Source: Cordilura impudica (Eukaryota > Arthropoda > Insecta > Diptera > Scathophagidae). Taken from it: a stretch of DNA of 64,000 bases. The translations under genes and the position numbers were made by a program. Positions 23,044 through 33,224 of the stretch are shown piece by piece; positions within the stretch are counted from its first letter, which is position 1; each line of letters opens with the position of its first letter. Under the pieces are notes generated by a model, which was not told the origin of the DNA, ran no database searches, and saw only the letters and a list, made by a program, of their open reading frames with translations. Where the stretch lies: the NCBI GenBank assembly GCA_963682025.1, contig OY821517.1:106878972-106942971 (forward strand), read 5' to 3'.

Positions 23044-25124
23044 TTTATTTTGTTAATAGGCCACAGAATATAATTATTTTTATTTTGTTAATGGGCCACA
23101 GAATATGATGAGCTGGGCCGCATGCGGCCCATGGGCCGCCAGTTGGACAGCGCTGATCTAAGCAATCTGGTTTTCGCAGGAAAAGATGGTGTATCACTAC
23201 TTTAATTGATGTATCGGAAGATCTTCGTTATATCGTTGACAGTGGTAATATTGCTTTTTTGACTTTGTTGGACCACTCTAAAACTTTTGACTCAGTGGAC
23301 CATGATATTCTTGTTAAAAAGCTTAAACATATTTTTGGTTATTCTGAAACCTCCTCTAAATTGATTAGTTCTTACCTTCGGAACAGAGAGCAAGTAGTTG
23401 TCTCTAGAGACAAGTCGTCTACCTCTGCGTCTTTAAGTAGGGGTGTTCCGCAGGGGTCTATACTTGGCCCTCTTTTGTTTTCTATTGACATAAATGATCT
23501 ACCACGCGTAATTAATTCATGCCAAATGCACATGTACGCTGACGTCGTTCAGTTATACACATCATGTAACGTACGAGATGTGGAAAATTGTGTACAGAAC
23601 CTGAATACTGAACTGAACCGCGTATTTGAATGGGCTAGGTTGAATTGTCTTACCTTAAATCCGAAAAAATCTCAGTGCCTTGTTATTTTTAAAAGGATAT
23701 ATGATACCACTTGTCTTCCGAAAGTTAGTATTAATAGAGTGGATATTCCCTACGTTGCGAATGCTAAAAACCTTGGAATGATTTTTAGTAATACCCTAAC
23801 GTGGAACGATCAAATTAACAAAGCTTCTGGAAAAGTTTATAGAATTCTCCGTAGTCTTTGGTCTTCTCAGTACTTCACACCGCAGAAAATTAGATTTGTT
23901 CTTGCAAAATCGTTTATCTTACCTACGCTTTTATATGGTTGTGAATTATTGTCAGGTTGTGATAGTGCAGACATGGGTAAACTTACACGCGTCTTTAAAA
24001 GTGTAGTTATATATGTTTACGGTTTACGCAAATATGATAGTATCTCCGCTTTTTTAAATAAAATTTATGACATTTCATTTGAAGACTACCTTAAATTTAG
24101 AACTTTACTTATGGTTCATAAAATTATTTTCACTAAAGAACCGTTTACCTTTTCGAGCGATTACTATTTACAAGATCTAACCGTAATAACTGTCTTGTAC
24201 CAATATTGTACAATAGACTAATATCCGAAAGACACTTTTTTGTAAATGGCATACGTCTTTGTAACTCGTTACATACTTTAAATAATCAACTTCACAAAAT
24301 ATCAAATACAACATCATTTAAGAAAGAACTATTTAAACTTTTTCTCAATTGATTTTTAATGCTTCATTTTAATTTCTTTAGTTAATTTCATTTTAATTTC
24401 TATATAATTTTTACCTGCTGTGCAGGATATTTTTACACTTTATTTTTACATTTTTATTTTATTTTTTATATATTTTATATTATATTTTATTTTATATATT
24501 ATTCTTCTAATTTTAATTATAAATTAAACTTACATATATTCATCTTATTGAAGATTAATTTGTTATGACTTATGTTGTTTTATAAGATTTTAAATCTTGT
24601 TACATTAGGATTTTCGTTAATAAAAATTAATAATAATAATATAAAATTTAAAACAGTTGTTTCATTGTAAAGAATTGCGAATAATAAGTATACAACAATA
24701 GCTGTAGTAGCGATTTTTTCAGTGATCATCAAAAATAGAAGCTACTCTTATAGCACAAAGAGGGTTACAACTGTATTTTTTTTTACGAAAGACTAGAAAA
24801 ACCGGTGTAAGTGTTTTACAGTGGATAGATATGACCACTGTGTATCGTTTTCTTGCAAAAAATGAAAATTGAAAAATTTTGAGTTGACTCACTTTAGAGG
24901 TACAGGTGCGATATGTAAAAAATAAAAGCACAAGTCACTGACTTGCTTTGAGCGGAGTAAATTAGTTGCTAGTTTTGACCGTTGACGACCAATGGGGTAT
25001 ATATGGCCCATGGATTTTTTTCTTGAAGGAATTTCAAGAAACATTTTTGATGACACTTTTGTTTAGAAATTTTGGGTCGTTAAGTAGGAATCCACAAAAA
25101 TAAATATAAAAATTTTCCAGCAGT

Positions 25125-25912
25125 TTAGGTTTGGTCGTGAAAGGCTTAAATAAAGAACGGTTTGGATTTTGCAAAAAGCACTCAACAGTACATCAATTAA
25201 AAAGAGAGGTCAACAAAAAGAATAGAACAAGTATGGTAATTGTTTTTCTTGACATCGAAAAAGCCTTCGTCTCTATTTGGCGCGGTGGCCTCATATATAA
25301 AATAAATATGTTTGGTTACCCCATTTTCCTCCAAAAACTGAAAAAAGCCTCATATCGTACAGGAACTTCGTCGTCAATATATGGAATTGCCACTTATCTC
25401 CAAGGAATATTCCTGCTGGTATTCCATGAGACACTGTTTTATCTCCTACTTTGTACTCAATTCTTACTGCTGATCAAGATGCAAGGGAAAAGTTCAAATT
25501 TTAATATTATAGACCTAGTTATTTTCTGATCAAAATTTTTTTGATAAATGAAAAACCATGGCAATTATATTTCCATTCAACAAATCACTTAAACGTACAC
25601 CCAAAATACCATTCGAAATGCAAAGAAATATCGTCAATATAAACGACTACATCAAATGTCTAGGTTTGACATTAGATAAAAAAAATTATGGTTTAAACAT
25701 CATGTGGATTCAATGTACGAAATAGCATTTAGATATGGACAGATACTCTTCACTCTATTCAATATAAAATCGACAATAAATTTGAAAACAAAACCATTTT
25801 GTATAATTTATGTGTATTGAGCTATGCTTGCCAAGTGTGTTATAGAAGAATTGCAAAAACTCACACTAAAATGCTAGAGATTGTAAAATATCATACAAAA
25901 GAAGAATTAAAC
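25125..25912 (+). pseudogene. Second Jockey-type RT fragment
   Basis: The frame from 25131 has FGFCKKHSTVHQLKREVNK, then IVFLDIEKAFVSIW (motif A, canonical LLDIEKAFDSIW). Later pieces in other frames include AIIFPFNKSLKRTP and NDYIKCLGLTLDKK (near 25560-25690) and a TKMLEIVKY-like end near 25880. The catalytic YxDD box is not seen. It abuts family-G copy 8 at its right end and the family-B1 edge at its left. It differs enough in sequence from the RT at 23259 to be another subfamily. Confidence 0.8.
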
Positions 25913-26689
25913 AATTAAGAAAATTATAGTCGGTCTAGACCGACTATACGATACCCTATACCATGCCCTTTCTCTTAGGCCCAACTAACTGGACATATAA
26001 TATAAGCAAAAACCAAATTTGAGTCTGATTTTTATTAATTTTTTTGGCTGCAGGTATGAAAAAGTTCATATCGGATGATATATCTATATGGGGACTAGGT
26101 GGAAAAATGGACCGATCCTGATTATGTTTGGTAAAGTCTCTTGTATTTTGCAAAAATATATACAAACAAAATCTGAGAAGAATCAGTGCAATATTTTTGT
26201 TTTTTAATAGATTTAAGTGAAGATCGGGAAGCAGCTCTATATAGGGCCAAAGGGATCATTTTTGGACTACTCATTAATGGACGTAATGAATGAATACAAA
26301 ACCCAATTTGAGTAAGATCTATATGACAATTTGGATCTTATGGCAATTTATGTCGATTTCATAGGGGTCATTTGGGGCTAGGTCTGAACATGGACCGATT
26401 CTCACCAATTTCAATAGCGTTCATCCCATGACCGATAGAAGCTTATATACCAAATTTCATCAAAATATATTTATATTTGCGACCTGCAGTTTGATTACAA
26501 GCTTTACATGGACACACAGACGGACGGACGGACGGACGGACGGACGGACGGACATTGTTAAATCAACTCAGAAAGTGATTCTGATTCGATCGGTATAATT
26601 AAAGATGGGTCTAGGTCAAATATTTTTGGTTGTTACAAACAGCAGCACAAAGTCATTATACCCAAACCACATAGTGGTATAGGGTATAA
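25913..26689 (+). mobile_element. Family-G element, copy 8
   Basis: Nearly full length, with a small gap in the first 50 bases and in the 26360-26380 region. It has an exact end palindrome, about eight GGAC units (26520-26553), and an intact hairpin end. Confidence 0.85.
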
Positions 26690-27012
26690 AAATTATACAC
26701 AATCTTAGACCACGATAGTCTATATCACGCCTATATAGCCGTTTTAGTCATAAGACGGTAGACAGCTTTATAGAAGATTTTACCCAGTCTTCTAATGCAA
26801 GATGTATGTTGTCAAACTTTGATTCAATAAGAAGTTTGCTGACGTGAATTCTGATAATGTATCTTATTTAAAATAACATAATTTTATCTAAAGTAGCATA
26901 TATTTTTTTGCATTTAGAAGATTTTATAACGCCACAATTTTATTCTTAAACTTTGATGTACCTATTCTATCATAGCTGGCTGTAATAAAATTGAATAAAG
27001 GAAATATATATG
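26690..27012. other. Spacer between family-G copy 8 and the LTR element
   Basis: AT-rich with nothing recognised. The last four bases (TATG, 27009-27012) form the target duplication of the LTR retrotransposon. Confidence 0.5.
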
Positions 27013-27195
27013 CGTTGGGAACAAATGAAATTAAATGTTAGTTGTTTGTATGTTCCCAAACAAAATTAAATTTATATCTGAAGAAAATATTTTCATTTTT
27101 GATTTACCATAAAAGAGTTTCTAGATTTAAAAATAATTTTTTAAAAGGTAAATTAACAAGTATTAATAAATAAAGTAGTTTATAAGACAGCTACA
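27013..27195 (-). repeat. 3' LTR
   Basis: Matches 30544-30727 apart from a few substitutions and a small indel region near 27100. The terminal CA is changed to CG on the element strand (plus-strand CGTTGGG against TGTTGGG). Confidence 0.92.
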
Positions 27196-27316
27196 GTACT
27201 CCCCCTCCAGCAAGGCGATTCATGAAAATCTAACGCATTTACCAGAGCGAAGTTTAATACTTGTATTCTCCACCGGCGCATCATCCATGTTTAAAATTGA
27301 TGCCGGCTTCAATCTA

Positions 27317-27895
27317 TCAACCGATATTACTTTTTCTTTTCCATTGATAAGTATCTTTTTCAAAAAAAAATTTTTCGCATTTTATAAGTACTTCGTAAGG
27401 CCCATTGTAAGGAGGTTGCAATGGTCGCCTAACTGCATCACATCTTACAAATACAAAGCTGCTAGTTTTCAGTTGATTGTTAATATATTGATTGCGATGG
27501 CCATGATCGTTTGATAATGCAGGCTGAAGCTTAATCATGTTTTCAAGGAATTGATTAATCCAGTCAGATGAATACGATCTTGTTGAACATTCTTCAAAGA
27601 ATTCTCCCGGTAGTGTAACATTCGAACCGTAAACCATTTCTGCTACAGATGACTTTGTTTCAGGCATAACTTTCGATCTCAATCCGAGCAATATGAGAGG
27701 TAAAGCATCCACCCAATTTTCGCTACCATGACATTTTAATGAAGTCTTTAAAGTTCTGTGCCGACGTTCTATCAATCCATTAGCCTGTGGATGATATGGT
27801 GTGGTAAGAATAACTTTTGCACCTAAAATTCTTGAAAGTTCTCGAAATAAATTGCATTCAAATTGCAAAGTTCTCGAAATAAATTGCACTCCTTG
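27317..27895 (-). pseudogene. Integrase, C-terminal two-thirds of core
   Basis: The frame opens with QFISRTLQFECNLF and continues with ILTTPYHPQANGLIERRHRT, the conserved PYHPQANGxxER block that holds the catalytic Glu. It ends with a FVRCDAVRRPLQPPYNGPYEV tail typical of Gypsy integrases. The HHCC zinc domain and the first Asp region are missing: RNase H runs almost directly into this fragment near 27896, an internal deletion. A tandem duplication of about 26 bases (TTCTCGAAATAAATTGCA twice) lies at the junction, 27838-27890. The protein would have inserted element DNA into chromosomes. Confidence 0.88.
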
Positions 27896-28238
27896 GTCAG
27901 TGGTAATTTCTTTCTAGCTGTTCCGATGCTAACATCTTGAAATCCAACGGTGATGGCGTAGAAATTACCTCTATGCGAGAGAGTGCATCAGCGACTACGT
28001 TATCCTTTCCGCTAATATGACGAATATCTGTTGTGTGTTGGCCGATGTAATCCAGATGCCGCAATTGCCGTGGGGACGCCTTTTCTGGTCGTTGTTTAAA
28101 TGCGTATATCAAAGGTTTATGATCAGTAAAAATGGTAAATACACGACCCTCTAAGAAATACTGAAAATGCTTAAGAGTGGAGTACGCTGCTAATAATTCA
28201 CGATCATAAGCACTGTATTTTAATTGTGCATTGCTCAA
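27896..28238 (-). pseudogene. RNase H domain of the LTR element
   Basis: Frame with LKYSAYDRELLAAYSTLKHF, VFTIFTDHKPLIYAF and HISGKDNVVADALSRI. These are the typical RNase H / connection blocks of Ty3/Gypsy pol (YDxELLA, TDHKPL, NxVADALSR). It is in a different frame from the polymerase part, so there is at least one frameshift between them, near 28240-28275. Confidence 0.88.
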
Positions 28239-28239
28239 C

Positions 28240-29711
28240 TTTTATGACTTTTATGAATAAAATCCTAAGGGTTTTCACTTACCATTTACATGCTGCTGCA
28301 ATACGCCACCCATTGCGAAATCTGAGGTATCTACACATAATGAAAGCGGAGCATTTTCCTTGAGATAACACAAAAGCGATGCCCCTGCCAGCTGATCCTT
28401 ACATTGTTGAAATGCTTGTTCCAAAAGCTGAGTCCAATCTATAGATCTAGAGTCATTCTTACGATTTCCTTGGTAAATGCGATGAAGAAAAGCTTGAGAT
28501 TTTGCTGCGTCTGGCATGAATCTAAGTCTTTAACCGTTTTTGGACGTTTGTAATTTATAATTGCATCTACACGACTGGGTAATGGTTTTAAACCTTCAGA
28601 AGTTACAAAATATCCAAAAAATTGTAGCTCGGATACTCCAAAACACATTTAGATAGATTTATTCTAAGTCCATATTTTCGCAATCTTTCTAACAGTTGCC
28701 GTAAATGTTGTTTATGCTCATCAAAGTCTTTCGATGCTATAAGTATGTCATCTATACAAAATCCATACCTCTGGTAACTTCATGCATAAATCTTTGAAAG
28801 GTCTGCGCGGCGTTACACAGGCCAAATGTCATTCGTGGAAATTCAAAATTACCGATTGGCGTAGTAATTGCTGTTTTCTTTATGTCTTCTTTTGCTACAG
28901 GAATATGATGATACACCTTTACCATATCTACTTTGCTGAAAATGCACTTACCATCCAAAAGAAATCCGAAATGATGGATATGTGGAACAGCATAATGGTC
29001 CGGAGTCGTTCTAAAATTCAAACTGCGATAATCGCCACAAAGACGCCACTCGCTATTACTTTTTTGTACCATATGGAGCGGGCTAGCCCAGTTGCAGTTG
29101 GACGGTCGACAAATACCTAACTGCATCATCAATTTAAATTCTTTTTTCACCGCTTTAAGCTTTTCTGGACATAGACGGCGTGGTTTGCAAAAAACTGGTG
29201 GTCCCTTCGTTGTTTCTATAAAATGTTCTACGGAATGTTTAGCTTTCGATCGAAAATTTATCTTTGTGAGATCATTATACTCATAAATTATGGAACAGAA
29301 CTCTGAATTGGCAGCAACTGATTTAATAGCAACATCATCTTGCACACCAATTCCTTTACAACGTAGGTTTGTTGATGGATCAATTAGACAGTTATGCTTG
29401 ACATCAATGAGGAGACCAAAGTGGCCTAAAAAATCAGAGCATATTATTGGTTTTGTTACCTCAGCAATGATGAAATCCAATCGAAGTTTTCTTTTTAAGC
29501 CACGATCCACTAATAACGTTTTTGTGCCAAATGTTTTAATTTTTGTCTGATTTGCAGCATATAGCACCAAAGGATCGGGAGTTTGTTTCGCTTGAAATGA
29601 TGATGCAGGATATACTGTTAAATCTGCACCAATATATATTAAGAACCTGATTTTCGTTTTAGAGTCACGAACAAACAGGCGTGACGGATGGCAGCCCTCA
29701 TCCGTCACCAC
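28240..29711 (-). pseudogene. Protease and reverse transcriptase of the LTR element
   Basis: The first 319 codons (29711-28752) begin with a protease. The active-site triplet, usually DTGA, reads YIGA (LIYIGADLTVYP), so the catalytic Asp is lost. RT follows: EWRLCGDYRSLN, FSKVDMVKVYHHIPV (motif A Asp kept) and FPRMTFGLCNAAQTFQRFM. The frame breaks at 28750, just before the catalytic box, which reads IDDIL in the next frame. Further pieces at 28439-28648 (FFGYFVTSEGLKPLPSRVDAI) and 28275-28517 (the LCVDTSDFAMGGVLQQH start of RNase H) are in other frames. The order is normal for Ty3/Gypsy. The missense and frameshift changes leave no functional protease or polymerase. Confidence 0.9.
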
Positions 29712-29744
29712 AGACGGGGCGCCAACTAGTTTTCCGATTGGCTG

Positions 29745-30529
29745 GCTTGACGATTAAAATTGCAGGGAGTTACGCATTTCGTTGCACGCTCACGAAATTT
29801 AAAGTGATACCAGCATAGAGGTTTCTTGTTTCTGGAAACTGATCGCTTACGAAATTTGGGATCTTTTGATTTTTCCCGAGGCCTGGATCGTCCAATTGCT
29901 TCAATTTGCGCTGTTAGCTTCTCAATTTTTCGCTAGAGATCATCAAAACGGTCGTGATTGCGTGCTGGCATTGATATGGGGTTAATTTCACCGATGTCGG
30001 CGCTATCGCCAATTTTGTCTGCCATTACCACAAGCTTAGTGAGCGGTTCATCGCTTATGGATAAAATAGCTTCCATATGTGAAGGGAGACGCTGCATTCA
30101 AAGTTGTTTTAAAAGGTCATCAGAAACCTTTCCTTGAGTTAAAGTTCGCATTTCGATAAGAAGTTCGGAGGGCTTTCTATCACCCAGTTCAATGCTATTC
30201 AGCAGCTTGCGTAATCGTTTTTCCTCAGAATCAGTGAATGAATCAATCAGCCTCGTTTTAAGCGTTTCGTACATACTGTTCGTCGACGGATTAATTATTA
30301 TGTCGTTTACCTTTCCTAGGATGTTGCTTTCCATCGAAGCCACAATAGTATGGAATTTCGTTGCATCTTGAGTAACTCCGGCCATAAAAAATTGTGACTC
30401 CATTTGCTCAAACCAAAGCAATGGATCGGAGCGCCAAAATGGTTGAGCTTTAACAGCAACTCGTGAAATTTCCCCACGTGAGTTTGTTGCTGAAGGTAGC
30501 GACGAAAATTCATCCTCGCTGACGGACAT
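29745..30529 (-). pseudogene. Gag of the LTR element
   Basis: The open frame 30529-30098 begins MSVSEDEFSSLPS and holds a Gag-like helical region (PFWRSDPLLWFEQMESQF; SMYETLKTRLIDSFTDSEEK; LSRK-like ELGDRKPSELLIEMRTL). After a stop at about 30095, the frame goes on to a finger near 29770-29830 reading LCWYHFKFRERATKCVTPC. This C-H-C-C spacing is the CsRn1-type Gag motif instead of the usual CCHC knuckle. Gag would package element RNA. At least two internal stops are present. Confidence 0.85.
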
Positions 30530-30532
30530 GAG

Positions 30533-30542
30533 GGGGTCACCA
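30533..30542 (-). other. Primer binding site, tRNA-Trp
   Basis: TGGTGACCCC on the minus strand, one base inside the 5' LTR. It is the complement of the GGGGTCA-CCA end of insect tRNA-Trp. Confidence 0.85.
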
Positions 30543-30543
30543 A

Positions 30544-30727
30544 TGTTGGGAACAAATGAAATTAAATGTTAGTTGTTTGTATATTCCCAAACAAAATTAA
30601 ATTTATATCTGAAGAAAATATTCTCATTTTTTGACTTTTCATAAAAAAGTTTCTAGATTTAAAAATAATTTTTTAAAAGGTAAATTAACAAGTATTAATA
30701 AATAAAGTAGTTTATAAGACAGCTACA
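30544..30727 (-). repeat. 5' LTR
   Basis: On the element strand it starts TGTAGCTGTC and ends CCCAACA (TG..CA). It would hold promoter and polyadenylation signals, but I see no clear TATA box in it. Confidence 0.92.
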
Positions 30728-30756
30728 TATGTAATAAAAAAAAATTTCATATTTTT

Positions 30757-30868
30757 AGGGTTAGGAGTCGGCGTTGGGGCCGACTGAAAAAAGCGACTCC
30801 GACTCGAACTTCCAACAAATAAAATTACTATCGACTCCTCGACTCCGACTTTGACTCCACAGCCCTGG
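30757..30868 (-). mobile_element. hAT-type terminus or short MITE
   Basis: On the minus strand it starts CCAGGGCTGTGGAGTCAAAG and continues with GTCGGAGTC repeats. CAGGGCTGTGGAGTCGG is a common animal hAT TIR. The far end (AGGGTTAGGAGTCGGCG on the plus strand at 30757) may be its worn partner, making a ~110-bp MITE. A related end lies at 62340-62387. Confidence 0.6.
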
Positions 30869-31530
30869 AATAATGTATTAAAAATACGTACACAATCTGG
30901 CAGAGACGCTTTAGTGAATGCAATCACCTCTTTATGCTAAATAGCTTTAGCCCTAAAATAAAACACGCAATGTGTGCAAATACCCCTTTTTATAAACACA
31001 ATAACAGGAAACAATTAACCAAATTTAGCCAAAAAAAAAAAAAAAAAAAAAACAAACATTCTCGCCGAAACAGCTAAACAACTTAATTGAAATTTCAACA
31101 CTGCGTATTAGAACCGTTATCTTCTATTAAAACAAACAATTTATATAAACTACACGCCATGAACATATGTTTGCATTACAACTTAATACATACTGGCAAG
31201 TTTATAGGGAAACAGGAAACCTTAAAACAATACAAAGGAATATTTATGGCATAAAATTTTAGACGTAGGTGTAAATAAGCGTTTAATAGGATGAAACTAA
31301 TGAACTGAAATTGGCGGTGGTAAACATTTTTCTAAAATGTTTACAGCTATAAATATTGGATAACGAAAAGGCTATTTCGTTGTAATTTTCCAAAATATTT
31401 TATAAATAAGAAATATAAAAACAATAATAACAAAAACATCGAAAATTCAAAGAAAAAAGTGTATGTACCACTCTAAAAGGAACAGTATTATAAAAAATTT
31501 TATGAAAAAATTCGTTAATTTCATTATTTA
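30869..31530. other. Gene-free stretch
   Basis: AT-rich; poly(A) of about 22 at 31029-31051. Nothing else recognised. Confidence 0.5.
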
Positions 31531-31954
31531 TGTGGTCACAAGCAATAACCGTCTAACTCGAAAATCATGCTTTCGAGAAAAATAGCTTTTTATATAAATG
31601 TAATGGGGCTTCATTACGACTTAGGTCCGTATGTTTTCATTAATAACTTTTTAAATACCAGGGTTAGAAAAGTGGGGATTTCACGTAAATATAAAACGTT
31701 TTTAGTAGAATATGATACCATACATAACTCAAATCGGCGAAAATCATTCTTTCGAGAAAAATAACTGTTTATATAAATTTAACGGCGCTTTATTATGACT
31801 TAGGTCAGTATGCTTTCATTAATAACTTTTTAAATAACAGGGTTAGAAAAGTGGGGATTTCACGTAAATATAAAGCGTTTTTAGTAAAAGATGATAGCAT
31901 ACATAACTCAAATCGTTCTTAAGTCGACTTAGGCGGTTATCGCTTGTAACCACA
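31531..31954. mobile_element. TIR element (MITE) with internal 180-bp duplication
   Basis: TGTGGTCACAAGCAATAACCG (31531 on) and the inverted TGTGGTTACAAGCGATAACCG (ending 31954) match at all but two or three of ~24 positions. Between them two units of about 180 bases lie in tandem: 31561 AAAATCATGCTTTCGAG and 31741 AAAATCATTCTTTCGAG, with similarity running to ~31918. No coding capacity. The target duplication is unclear. Confidence 0.7.
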
Positions 31955-33220
31955 GATTTATTAAATCTTCACTTTTAACTTGCGAACTAACGATAATTAT
32001 TTTAATTAAAATAAGTTTATTAGTTAACAATAAAATGTTATGATGGTTATTAGACGAAAAGTAAATAGATGTCAATATTTATAGAAAATACAGTATTGTA
32101 TACCAGAGATTATTAGCAATGCAACATTTTTTCACTATTCATAATCAATCATGATTTTTTTTTAGTATAAATGAGTAAAAATAATTTAAATTTAAATTCT
32201 TTGATTTACTCATATCCACAGTAATATTGATTTATAAGCAAACGTTACAATAAATATGAATCCGACATTGGTATCATATTCATATAATCCAAAATCTATT
32301 AGATTCATAAATCACATCAGTATGATTTATAATTCTAGGAAAATACTTATAATACTTACAATTGATTCAACTCATTCAGCACATCGAAATACGAATACAT
32401 TTATATTTATACATTATGAGTATTTTAGTGTTCGTATTCGATTCATATTTGTTTTGCATCGTCTATATATATTGAGTGAAGGAGAGTCTAAATCAATTAC
32501 GTCACAAATATTGTTAAGTATGACTATAATGAATACCTCAAACTTTAGGGTGGACATGGGATTTCAAAACATTTCAGTGAGTATGAATACGTATAAGTAC
32601 AAAAAATTATGAATCATGATTTAAGTCTACTCACTTTTTCAGTATTTATTTCAGATCTCTGATATATAAACTCTCCTCCATTCCAACAAGGCTGTTAATT
32701 ACATTTAAGTCAATGTTTTCTAATTTTTACTTCGCAGTGGTTATTATACACGCTGTTATTTTTTTAAAACTGCCGATTACCTCTATAAACACGTTGTGTC
32801 TAGGTGCTCCATAGATTTTGTATGAGGCAGAGGTTTGGCGGCATGCCGCCCACTCCCAAATTGTTATGGTTTTTGATAAAAAAAACACTGTTTTGATTCT
32901 TGGCCAACAAATATTCGAGCTTTATCCTGTTGAGAGTTGTATGTAATCTCTGCTCTTCATCCATCCAAGTTTCACTTTTCTTGTTGAAAAATATAACCTA
33001 AAATAGTTGGATTGAATATATGCTTACTCTTTCCCAATTGCTGTAAAGGTTTTTAATGTGGTGGTTTGTTATATTAGAAATTCGTATCTGCTTCTCAAAA
33101 TGTATATTTGTGTTACATATTGAAGTCCTTCAGATAATCACCTTTGACACAATTGCGTTCACCAATGTCCTCAATCCGGTTAGTAACATGGACGATCTAA
33201 CAAAGAAAACAAAACAAATT
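31955..33220. other. Gene-free stretch, 1.3 kb
   Basis: AT-rich, with many ATTCAT/ATGAAT motifs near 32220-32620 and a GC-rich perfect palindrome GGCGGCATGCCGCC at 32837-32850. The open frame at 32256-32612 looks compositional. Confidence 0.4.
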
Positions 33221-33224
33221 TGGG

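Larger units (their letters stand above)
19098..23155 (-). mobile_element. hAT transposon, 4.06 kb, with perfect 8-bp TSD
   Basis: Ends are exact 14-bp TIRs, CAGCGCTGTCCAAC (19098-19111) and its reverse complement (23142-23155). The target ATCTAAGC is duplicated at 19090-19097 and 23156-23163. An 8-bp duplication and CAG..TG ends are hAT hallmarks; the GCGGCCCATGGGCCGC-type subterminal stretch near 23118-23140 is also typical. The transposase gene runs on the minus strand. The target is an RT reading frame, which rejoins when the element is removed in thought. A palindromic pair of family-G elements (21435-23043) lies between the transposase 5' end and the right TIR. Confidence 0.93.
18985..24655 (+). 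pseudogene. Jockey-type retrotransposon RT, split by a hAT element
   Basis: Left part 18985-19097 reads ISVLPFLSKVFEKIM and NEHISNNN. The same frame context resumes at 23156 with SKQSGFRRK. The right part carries an open frame, 23259-24221. Motif A is LLDHSKTFDSVDHD, motif B SRGVPQGSILGPLLF. The catalytic box reads YADV instead of YADD, so the second Asp is lost. The thumb region contains NAKNLGMIFSNTLTWNDQI. After about 24170 the reading frame shifts and a normal C-terminal end continues to a TGA at 24351. The 3' end has an AATTAATAATAATAATATAAAATTTAAAACA tail near 24640. The element is 5'-truncated (no endonuclease seen). It lies inside a TIR element and is itself interrupted by a hAT transposon at 19098-23155. 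Confidence 0.85.
18925..24911. mobile_element. TA-flanked TIR element holding nested insertions
   Basis: The first 29 bases (starting TCGCACCTGTACCTCTAAAG) are exactly repeated in inverted form at 24883-24911, and the similarity decays over the next ~20 bases. TA flanks both ends (18923-18924 and 24912-24913). Family-B copy B2 has the uninterrupted site (CAGTTATTTATGCAAAA against CAGTTATA-element-TATGTAAAA), so the TA duplication and ends are well fixed. A TA duplication suggests Tc1/mariner-like or another TA-targeting family. Only short own sequence is left: ~60 bases on the left and ~225 on the right (24660-24882). The rest is a later retrotransposon insertion, so this was probably a small non-autonomous element. 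Confidence 0.75.
17826..25100 (-). repeat. Family-B repeat, copy B1, split by nested insertions
   Basis: Three blocks (17826-18155, about 18886-18924 and 24912-25100) together are the reverse complement of 50992-51510 (copy B2). Between them lie a family-G copy and a 6-kb TIR element. Shared landmarks include CAGCAAAATTAAGTACGGG-like, CCATTTTTAGTA, CTGACTTGCTTTGAGCGGAG and GTCGTTAAGTAGGAATCCAC. No protein or terminal structure is clear in family B itself; it may be part of an unidentified TE. Confidence 0.75.
27013..30727 (-). mobile_element. CsRn1-type Ty3/Gypsy LTR retrotransposon, internally deleted
   Basis: Two ~183-bp LTRs (27013-27195 and 30544-30727) flank gag-pol on the minus strand, with a 4-bp duplication TATG at 27009-27012 and 30728-30731. 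The primer site just inside the 5' LTR is TGGTGACCCC, complementary to the 3' end of tRNA-Trp. A purine tract (GGAGGGGGAGTAC on the minus strand) precedes the 3' LTR. The tRNA-Trp primer and the CHCC-type Gag finger together mark the CsRn1 clade. At 3.7 kb it is shorter than a full element because part of pol is missing. The LTRs differ at only a handful of sites, so insertion is not very old. Confidence 0.92.

Noticed and set aside
24883..24911. Promoter-like conserved block upstream of the RT fragment at 25125
   Set aside because: It is the right TIR of the TA-flanked element, exactly inverted at 18925-18953.
32256..32612. 118-codon frame as a gene
   Set aside because: Built from ATTCAT/ATGAAT-rich sequence; no motif or family resemblance.
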